In this document: piece after piece, positions 62,299 to 64,000 of the stretch
Numbering within the stretch: position 1 is the stretch's first letter
Layout: each line of letters opens with the position of its first letter
Assembly (NCBI RefSeq): GCF_037338445.1
Contig: NZ_CP147838.1
Location: forward strand, 3,038,001-3,102,000
Direction of reading: 5' to 3'
DNA from: Salinibaculum sp. SYNS191
GTDB lineage: Archaea; Halobacteriota; Halobacteria; Halobacteriales; Haloarculaceae
DNA length: 64,000 nt
Translations under genes and position numbers: made by a program
Notes under the pieces: model-generated
The model's database searches: none
What the model saw: the letters and a program-made list of their open reading frames with translations, nothing else
What the model was told of the DNA's origin: nothing

Positions 62299-63252
62299 TT
62301 ACTTTATAGTAGTCTCGGGCTCCGGTGGTCGTTTGATGTTCAGGAGGTCATACAGGTCTACTCGCGGATGGACTTCGAGATCTCCACCCAGAGTGGCATT
62401 GTAGATATTGAAGCCTAATTTCGAGGAGGCCTCTCTCGCCAGTTCGTGGCTCTGACATATCTCTTTGTTTCGACGTTTGTTACCAGCGAGATACTGCCCG
62501 ACGTCATACGTGTCGTAGAAATGTGCTGGGTTGGCAAAGCAGTCGTCGATCTTCATGAGATGTGGCTGTGCCTTTCGAAAGACCACCGAATCTAACAATT
62601 CGTAGGCTACGCCGTTTAGACACGATCGGAGAGGATACTCGGCTGAGGAGAAGAACTCGTAGATCCGACCGATCTTCGTAGGCTTGTCGGATCGGAAGAG
62701 TGCCGGATCGTCTCCTTTGTCGAAAAGCATGTGCAAATTCCACTCATCGTACATATCACACCCGAGCAAATAGAACTCGGAAAAACCCATATAGTGAGCG
62801 AGTTGCATCACGGGATACAGAACAGTCGTGTAGTGATAGACAATATCTGTGACGTCTATAGACCAGATGTCGTGGAAATCATCTACCGACTCCCAGTTGA
62901 CGTCCAAAACAGAGATGTCTACCTTATCCATATCGACCAGATTTTTGAGTGTAAGCCGCATCGTGTTATCACGGTCGGGAACGAAGTTCAGATCATCCAT
63001 AGGTAAAAAACAGGGGATGTCTAGATTAACCATCTTCATGATGTTCTTTTTTGGTATACTAGGCGGCGAATGGATGCCGAGATAGAATGATGGGTGCCAG
63101 TCTGTCTGGTCGAAAATATTCGCGATGTTGTTCACACTGAAGGTATACTCATCGGAGAGACGCTCCAAGGGCGTATGTTTGAGACTTGGTCCATTTCCAA
63201 GAATAAAGATGCGTTCTCCGCTGTACCTGTCCTTTAAATATTCAACTTTCAT
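62299..63252 (-). CDS. DUF115/GT42-like protein, candidate nonulosonic acid transferase
   Basis: 317 residues. IFILGNGPSLKHTPLERL (GNGPSLK at 19-25) opens a Rossmann-like domain. Near residues 140-175 the protein reads YTTVLYPVMQLAHYMGFSEFYLLGCDMYDE. This order (GNGPSLK, then a Gly-rich turn and a helix ending in GYKEIYLSGIDFY-like sequence) is that of the bacterial GT42 sialyltransferases and of the DUF115/Maf proteins that move nonulosonic acids. It is convergent with neuC, 64 bases away. No other NulO transferase is seen here, so it is the best candidate. Whether it is catalytic is unproven. Confidence 0.6.
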   Translation of the reverse strand: MKVEYLKDRYSGERIFILGNGPSLKHTPLERLSDEYTFSVNNIANIFDQTDWHPSFYLGIHSPPSIPKKNIMKMVNLDIPCFLPMDDLNFVPDRDNTMRLTLKNLVDMDKVDISVLDVNWESVDDFHDIWSIDVTDIVYHYTTVLYPVMQLAHYMGFSEFYLLGCDMYDEWNLHMLFDKGDDPALFRSDKPTKIGRIYEFFSSAEYPLRSCLNGVAYELLDSVVFRKAQPHLMKIDDCFANPAHFYDTYDVGQYLAGNKRRNKEICQSHELAREASSKLGFNIYNATLGGDLEVHPRVDLYDLLNIKRPPEPETTIK

Positions 63253-63432
63253 ATTTGATGATGGGTATTGTTAACTTCACACAACCAATAATTGTGCTTT
63301 CTGGCTAGCTAACAGTTCGTGTGGTTGTTCAATAGACGTTATCCACGCACTTGACATCGTTTGCGCACTGCAGCGGGAGTTCAGCCATCCCGGTGTCAAC
63401 CGAGTTCAGAATTGGGCTCTCTATAATTTGGA

Positions 63433-64000
63433 TCATGGTGAGAGCTGCTCGGATTTCCTGAAGGGCATCAATGCAGACTTCAGAAACGGTTTCATACCGT
63501 TTTTATATGTCTCGTCGATTGTGTCCCGTACTGCTGTGTAGGCTTTCCAGTCGTTTGATCGTTGTTCCTGGACGAACTCAAAGACTTCGTCAATCGCAGT
63601 TGGATTTGGTCCCGCGATGAGACTTTGTTGGGGTGGCAGCAGATCATCGGCTCCGTAATTTTTAAAAAAGTAATAAATTCCCTGCACAGGGAACCAGTCG
63701 TGTATCTCACCCAGTGTCCGAACGAGCCCCTCTCTCGGGTCGAATGCTCGGACGCCGGCAGTACCGAACGTCTCATTCAACCCCTGGGCGCGCGAGTCCT
63801 CGGCGAGAATTACTGATGGGCGACGCCATCGGAGATGAGCGAGGTGCCCGTGGAACCGATAGCCGATGTGAAGATCTGAGTTACGATAAAAATCGATGTT
63901 GTTGACCTCATGGCTAGCATAGTGAGTCTGCCATCCTGACTTACGTCCGGCATGGCTCAATTCACGGTCGACGTCATTTGGAGCAGAGTGGAGCACTAGG
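63433..64000 (-). CDS. Polysaccharide pyruvyl transferase-family protein (5' partial)
   Basis: The frame is open to the right edge, so the N-terminus lies outside the window. The visible 189 residues include LHIGYRFHGHLAHLRWRRPSVILAEDSRAQG, the RxHG and D-R pattern of the pyruvyl-transferase (WcaK-like) family, and an acidic C-terminus. Members add pyruvate ketals to sugars or act as GT-B-like transferases. It is encoded on the same strand as the DUF115-like gene, 180 bases upstream of it, and probably belongs to the same glycan. Confidence 0.7.
   Translation of the reverse strand, partial: LVLHSAPNDVDRELSHAGRKSGWQTHYASHEVNNIDFYRNSDLHIGYRFHGHLAHLRWRRPSVILAEDSRAQGLNETFGTAGVRAFDPREGLVRTLGEIHDWFPVQGIYYFFKNYGADDLLPPQQSLIAGPNPTAIDEVFEFVQEQRSNDWKAYTAVRDTIDETYKNGMKPFLKSALMPFRKSEQLSP

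Overview
The window is a chromosomal stretch of a halophilic archaeon (class Halobacteria). The evidence is the acidic, Asp/Glu-rich proteins, haloarchaeal-type insertion sequences (an ISH4-like IS1595 element, an IS5-type element with 8-bp target duplications, and IS200/IS605 right-end relics), DUF4330 and DUF1616 membrane proteins, a Tat signal peptide, and frequent 4-bp ATGA overlaps between genes. The genus cannot be fixed from the sequence. No tRNA, rRNA or CRISPR array was seen. Nearly everything concerns building, polymerising, exporting or decorating surface glycans.

Layout. 1-4.2 kb: the end of an STT3/AglB-like membrane protein, then a translationally coupled NDP-sugar epimerase and nucleotide-sugar 6-dehydrogenase. 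4.2-6.4 kb: a pile of decayed IS elements, including one that apparently transposed into itself. 6.8-18.4 kb: a glycan cluster with three alkaline-phosphatase-superfamily ('sulfatase-like') enzymes, three GT4 glycosyltransferases, a methyltransferase, a Wzx-type flippase and a Wzy-type polymerase. 18.4-22 kb: a GT4, a GalE-like epimerase pseudogene with an internal deletion, and a polyprenyl-phosphate sugar-1-phosphate transferase that could start lipid-linked glycan assembly. 22-24 kb: two DUF4330 proteins and a small unknown. 24-25 kb: an IS5-type element with a perfect 8-bp target duplication but a dead transposase.

25.3-34 kb: a visibly GC-richer module with a MacB/FtsX-like ABC exporter (ATPase and two permeases), a small wHTH regulator, and a CapC-CapB pair for poly-gamma-glutamate in which CapC is an internal tandem duplication. 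The module is bracketed by two paralogous 167-residue membrane proteins. 34.7-36.2 kb: a two-HTH regulator with a palindrome upstream, and IS605 end relics. 36.2-49.9 kb: a second glycan cluster with a GT2, a DegT aminotransferase coupled to a CBS-epimerase fusion, a formyltransferase-like/beta-propeller protein, a GT4, a large AP-superfamily enzyme, a DUF1616 protein and an ABCB-type (flippase-like) transporter.

50-53.6 kb: a Tat-exported beta-helix protein and a NodB-type deacetylase. 54-64 kb: a nonulosonic-acid (sialic/legionaminic-type) cluster. It holds a PtmA-like SDR, a CMP-NulO synthetase (NeuA), a second SDR, a Gfo/Idh oxidoreductase, a methyltransferase, an AP-superfamily enzyme, NeuB, NeuC, a DUF115/GT42-like protein that is a candidate NulO transferase, and a truncated polysaccharide pyruvyltransferase-like gene at the window edge.

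Together the genes suggest a lipid-linked surface glycan, or several, that is assembled on a polyprenyl/dolichyl carrier, flipped, possibly polymerised, and capped with a nonulosonic acid. It may also be modified by phospho-group transfer or hydrolysis and by methylation. The most unusual points are that four of the five 'sulfatases' carry Thr at the nucleophile position, the candidate archaeal NulO transferase, the CBS-epimerase and formyltransferase/beta-propeller fusions, and the duplicated CapC.
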